From CTSoil-075 sp042610375 (GTDB lineage Bacteria; Bacillota; Negativicutes; DSM-13327), in assembly GCF_042610375.1 (NCBI RefSeq), contig NZ_JBGJZL010000013.1, positions 39,395 to 103,394 on the forward strand: DNA of 64,000 nt, read 5' to 3'. The notes beneath the pieces were generated by a model that saw only the letters and a program-made list of their open reading frames with translations, did not search any database and was not told the origin of the DNA. This document shows, piece after piece, positions 60,803 to 64,000 of this stretch (the stretch's first letter is position 1; every line of letters starts with the position of its first letter). The translations under genes were made by a program, and so were the position numbers.

Positions 60803-61224
60803 TTTCTTTCTCCATAGTAATAATAGGTTATAAATTCCAATTGTTTCGTCCCTGTTGGTTCACTCCAGTTCACTGTGGCTCTTACAGGGATAGTATCGGC
60901 ATGCAAATCAGCTGGTACATCTTCTGCAGGGACAACTTCAGTTATTACAGTAAATGTCATACCATTGCTCGTACCATTACTTTGAGATACAGTTTTAGTC
61001 GTTGCCCATACCGTGCTGTTGCGATCTTGTTTTTGACCGTCATGAACCTTTAGTCTAGATAATTGTTCATTCGCAATATAAGCTGCTTTATTTTGATTAT
61101 CCGTTGCAACTGTGCCTTTTGTACTTTGCATAAAAATAGCCGCGAGACCAAGCAAAGCCATACTGAGCACGACCATACCAACTAGGGAGTCAATTAAGAT
61201 AAAGCCTTTCTGATGATTACGCAT
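60799..61224 (-). CDS. Prepilin, PilV-like (second set)
   Basis: A 141-residue minor pilin: NHQKGFILIDSLVGMVVLSM. Cleavage is expected after Lys-Gly; the residue at +5 is Asp instead of the usual Glu. First gene of a three-gene operon whose leader (61465-61576) is a c-di-GMP-I riboswitch. Confidence 0.84.
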   Translation of the reverse strand: MRNHQKGFILIDSLVGMVVLSMALLGLAAIFMQSTKGTVATDNQNKAAYIANEQLSRLKVHDGQKQDRNSTVWATTKTVSQSNGTSNGMTFTVITEVVPAEDVPADLHADTIPVRATVNWSEPTGTKQLEFITYYYYGERK

Positions 61225-61464
61225 ATTGGATTATCCTTCTTTTATTTTGTTGCTGTATAATAACTAACTTAACCTTTCCCAGGGCATACATAATAATTAT
61301 CCTTACGATTATAAAATATTTAGCTACTAAAAAATACATATTAAATCCCTCCAAATATTTCATCTCTTATAAAACATTCTTTCTCTTACAATAAATTCCT
61401 TCTTATTAACAGTGAAAGTCAAAGAGAACAATTTGAAAGTTACATATCAAGTAAATCAAAATAA

Positions 61465-61512
61465 AAAACTGCCTGTCTACATCATACAACCCCAATGATG
61501 CAACCTGGCAGT
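61465..61512 (-). terminator. Riboswitch terminator (expression platform)
   Basis: Minus strand: CTGCC ... CATCAT-loop-ATGATG ... GGCAG followed by TTTTTT. Its 5' arm CTGCC belongs to the 3' end of the c-di-GMP aptamer, so aptamer folding and terminator formation exclude each other. Confidence 0.8.
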
Positions 61513-61576
61513 CATAGACTTAAACATCGTTAGACCCAAAGCTTTGCGTCCCAACTTTTCAGAAGGTTTGCCTATT
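61497..61576 (-). ncRNA. c-di-GMP-I (GEMM) riboswitch
   Basis: Minus strand shows the GEMM-I landmarks in order: GGCAAACC (61565-61572), a GAAA tetraloop region, GGGACGCAAAGC, GGGTCTAA, and ACTGCCAGGTTGC. It lies 270 bases before the second minor-pilin operon and is followed by a terminator overlapping its 3' arm. By this geometry c-di-GMP binding should prevent termination (an ON switch). The leader from 61225 to 61464 and the AT-rich sequence 61577-61822 hold no gene that I can see. Confidence 0.9.
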
Positions 61577-61822
61577 ATTTACTTATTAGTTTTCGACATT
61601 TTACCATAATATCCTTTTTTATCATATCTTTTTTTTCATAAAAGAAATTGTTCAACTTTTCACTAGGACTTTAAACAAGATTATATTTGAAGCGTGTAAA
61701 CAACTTCTATTGCTTTGAGTAACATTTATTAAAAATAAAAATATAATATCTTAGATGTCGATTTTAAATGGGGATTCAATACCAATCAGGTACTATATCA
61801 TTAAAATGGGGGACATAAAAAT

Positions 61823-62224
61823 ATGAACAAACAATTAAAGATTGTAGCAACAACATTAGTCATGTTACTCTTGTTTATTTCAGTGACATATGCTTCGGGA
61901 CTGGAGGGTAAACTTACTTTCACTGCAGAAAATGTATATTACGAAGGTACTACAATCGTTATTTATGGCTATTGGTTTAACGATACTAACAAGTATATTC
62001 CTTACACAAATTGGGTCAATATGGACGTTTATGCAATAAATCGTAATTTTCAAGAACTGGTTGCAAGCGGGCAATTCACCCAACGTAATTACATTTACTT
62101 AGAGCCCGGCGAAGCAAAATATTGGACCTATCGCATACATGATTCTTCCGTTGCTCCCCTACGCTACTGGCGAGTTAACACTACGGTAAATTATCACTGG
62201 CAAAATAGTAACGTTGATATCTAA
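61823..62224 (+). CDS. Secreted protein of unknown function (133 aa)
   Basis: Signal peptide MNKQLKIVATTLVMLLLFIS, cut near TYA-SGL. The mature 108 residues are rich in Tyr, Asn and Trp (YGYWFNDTNKYIPYTNW, YRIHDSSVAPLRYWRVN) and look like a small beta-sandwich, reminiscent of SLAP-type domains, but I cannot assign a family. RBS GGGGGA. A strong terminator follows. Confidence 0.8.
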   Translation: MNKQLKIVATTLVMLLLFISVTYASGLEGKLTFTAENVYYEGTTIVIYGYWFNDTNKYIPYTNWVNMDVYAINRNFQELVASGQFTQRNYIYLEPGEAKYWTYRIHDSSVAPLRYWRVNTTVNYHWQNSNVDI

Positions 62225-62244
62225 AATAATAAAAATCACGTTTT

Positions 62245-62278
62245 GAAACAAGGAGATGATTCTCTTGTTTCTTTTTTT
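62245..62278 (+). terminator. Terminator of the secreted-protein gene
   Basis: GAAACAAG-GAGATGATTCT-CTTGTTTC followed by seven T, 20 bp after the stop. Confidence 0.88.
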
Positions 62279-62322
62279 CGACAGTTACAATTGTTTTTTT
62301 AATCTGCAAGATTCTTTTCTTC

Positions 62323-63167
62323 TTAAAAAAATCTACTTTGCGATATTGTTAAATTATTTTTTTTACGATGTTCCAACATAAATATCGGATCTGGAGCATC
62401 TTGTTTTGGACAAGTAAATCGTATATCTGTCGATATTCCTTGATCATTAAAATCAAAATTCGTTGAAAATATGACTTCATATTGATCTGATAATGATATA
62501 AATCCATTTTCAAAAAGTGCATCGTGAAGTTTGCATAAAAGGATAGCATTCTTAGGATTTATCCGTTCCTCTCTTGAAGATTCTATCCAAGTTTTTATGT
62601 GACGAGTCATTAGTAATTTGGGATTGGATATTTTACAAAGAGCGCAGGTGTGGTTGTAATTTTCTAATAGTTGTTTGCGTAATTTATTTTCACCTATCCG
62701 TATTTTTATATTTCTAAATACATCAGTAGCATCACTATCTATTAAATTTAAGTTAGACTCAATCATGATATCTTCTAAGGTTTTTTCAGATAAATAAAAT
62801 TGTTCCATTTCATTTTCATTCAAAGTTCCTAATTCTTCAATCAACTTTTTTAAGGTTATATGTGTATAAAACCCTTTAGCATTTTTATTAAATCCATAAA
62901 AATGAATAATTGACCAAGAATTCCAACCATCTAGTTTGGTATGACGAGAAATCTTTATCCCTATATCACGCATACTTGTACCTTTTTTAAGAAATTCATA
63001 TAATACTTTAGCTCNTAAAAATGAATAATTGACCAAGAATTCCAACCATCTAGTTTGGTATGACGAGAAATCTTTATCCCTATATCACGCATACTTGTAC
63101 CTTTTTTAAGAAATTCATATAATACTTTAGCTCTTATTTCTAATGGAATAGTCTTAACATAGGTCAT
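62323..63167 (-). CDS. HNH endonuclease, interrupted by an assembly duplication
   Basis: If the duplicated 118 bp and the N (62897-63015) are removed, one frame of about 240 residues reads from ATG 63165-63167 (MTYVKTIPLEIRAKVLYEFL, with GAGGG seven bases upstream) to 62323. The C-terminal half has an HNH-type site: CALCKISNPKLLMTRHIKTW and NAILLCKLHDALFENGFI, as in restriction-like HNH nucleases. The N-terminal half is unassigned. As deposited the gene appears split into two overlapping frames. Confidence 0.75.
62897..63133. other. 118-bp duplication around a single N: contig-join artefact
   Basis: 62897-63014 and 63016-63133 are the same 118 bases, separated by one N at 63015. Collapsing one copy restores the HNH reading frame. 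This is what is left when two contigs with an unmerged overlap are scaffolded. Confidence 0.9.
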
Positions 63168-63403
63168 ATTTCTTCCCTCTAAGCCCATTATATGTATCTC
63201 CTTTAACCAATATTTCAATCACTGGTATCTTGATGACGTAATGATGATGACAAAGTTATGCATAAAAAGCTATCTTAGACGTCTTATCATCTCATCAATA
63301 GATAAAAACTTTCATTTTTATATTCGCTAAAAAAAAAGTTTTTTCCTTCATATAGCAATATTTAATATCATTATAGTAAGATATATCATTTCGGTAAATC
63401 GCA

Positions 63404-63925
63404 TTAGTAATTTTCTTGCATATTATTACGGAAATGTACGGCTTCAGCAATATGTAGTTCAGTTAATTCCTCGGCTTGAGCCAGATCGGCAATTGTTCTT
63501 GCAACTTTGAGGATTCTATCGTATCCTCTCGCACTGAGATTCATTTTGCTAAAAGCCTGCTCTAAGATCGTTTGTGCTCCATTCGTCATGCGACAAGCTG
63601 ACTTTATATGTTTATGCCCCATATGAGCATTACAAAAAATATTATATTTGCTAAGACGAGCATATTGTATTTCCCGGGCCATAGCTACTCGTTGACTGAT
63701 GATCGCTGAAGATTCTGAGGGGATAGTATTCGTCATTTCACTATAATCTAAACGAGATACATGTACATAAATATCGATCCGATCGAGAAGAGGACCAGAT
63801 ATTCGCTTACGATAACGTTTGATATCACTTGTGCTGCATGTACAATCTTGTTGATGATCCCCTAAAAATCCACAAGGACAAGCGTGTAGAGAACAACCTA
63901 GATGAAATTGTGGTTCATCGGACAA
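63404..63925 (-). pseudogene. Truncated YifB/ComM-family Mg-chelatase-like protein
   Basis: C-terminal third of a YifB/ComM ATPase: ACPCGFLGD with cysteines, CTCSTSDIKRYRKRISGPLL-DRIDIYVHV, and the C-terminal helical domain LSARGYDRILKVARTIADL. The ChlI and most of the AAA+ domain are absent. The usual AAMNPCPCG is here SLHACPCG, and the frame is closed by a TAG about 20 codons before the homology starts. Only a TTG (63923-63925) could start it. Most likely a remnant. Confidence 0.72.
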
Positions 63926-63942
63926 TAAATCAAGATATAGAA

Positions 63943-64000
63943 ATGATAATTGGCACTACACCTGGCGAACGTATTAGAATGGCCCGATTGCAAAAAGGGT
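63943..64000 (+). CDS. Possible XRE-family regulator (first 19 codons)
   Basis: Open plus-strand frame MIIGTTPGERIRMARLQKG that continues past the right edge. The pattern T-x-G-E-R-I-R-x-x-R-x-x-K-G is the first helix of many XRE helix-turn-helix proteins. No good RBS precedes the ATG. Too short for certainty. Confidence 0.4.
   Translation, partial: MIIGTTPGERIRMARLQKG

Noticed and set aside
62897..63133. A genuine tandem duplication inside the HNH gene
   Set aside because: The N exactly between two identical 118-bp blocks, and the restored frame after collapse, point to scaffolding rather than biology.

Overview
The window looks like the chromosome of a diderm Firmicute (Negativicutes, probably Sporomusaceae such as Pelosinus or Sporomusa). 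The basis is an AT-rich genome with strong GGAGG ribosome binding sites, an anaerobic (cbi-type) cobalamin pathway, CxxC ferredoxin-type enzymes, and at the same time true outer-membrane machinery: a TolC-family channel, an RND pump with its adaptor, and a type IV pilus secretin. The taxonomic call is inference; no rRNA is present.

Layout. (1) 1-10.5 kb: a minus-strand cobalamin operon, cbiD-E-T-F-G-H-J-C-A-cobU-cbiP-cbiB, read from a cobalamin riboswitch at 10345-10500 whose output is probably a hairpin hiding the cbiD ribosome binding site. (2) 11-13.9 kb: a plus-strand LUD-family lactate oxidation pair (LutC-like subunit plus a fused LutB/LutA-like iron-sulfur protein), preceded by a GntR-like operator and an array of 23-bp-phased direct repeats. 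(3) 13.9-21.1 kb: a minus-strand heavy-metal efflux operon (TolC, CusB, CusA, a Met/His-rich lipoprotein, an NlpC/P60 protein) headed by an unannotated 33-residue membrane ORF. (4) 21.2-22.8 kb: larB-larE, first copy. (5) 23-29 kb: an accessory stretch with an aldo/keto reductase, a TetR regulator with two operators, small secreted proteins, a Tat-exported metallophosphoesterase, a broken MATE transporter, two MerR-type promoters and three copies of a palindromic repeat. (6) 29-32.2 kb: a glucosaminidase, a Met-rich exported protein and a two-component system with a Met/His-rich sensor loop. (7) 32.3-42.8 kb: two GT39 glycosyltransferases, an epimerase, a ChbG-type deacetylase, folE2, queC, an HD-GYP phosphodiesterase and a second lar set (larC-larB-larE). 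(8) 43-61.6 kb: a second HD-GYP protein, aroK, a full type IV pilus locus, aroE, a YqeG phosphatase and a second minor-pilin operon under a c-di-GMP-I riboswitch. (9) 61.8-64 kb: a secreted protein, an HNH endonuclease interrupted by an assembly duplication at an N, and a truncated YifB/ComM next to the start of a possible XRE regulator.

How the parts fit. The clearest new signal is regulatory. Three minus-strand promoters (metal efflux operon, Met-rich exported protein, and the two-component system itself) each carry four direct repeats of about TTCATAA phased at 11 bp, ending exactly 8 bp before a -10 hexamer; a fourth promoter (secreted protein at 25619) has the same geometry with a GTCATAA variant. 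This predicts an autoregulated CusRS-like metal regulon. A second theme is c-di-GMP: two HD-GYP enzymes, a c-di-GMP riboswitch on minor pilins, a PilB with an N-terminal MshEN-like motif and a ComFB protein lie in or next to one pilus locus. A third is lactate: LUD oxidation genes plus two larB/larE sets for the nickel-pincer cofactor of lactate racemase-type enzymes, although no larA is visible here.
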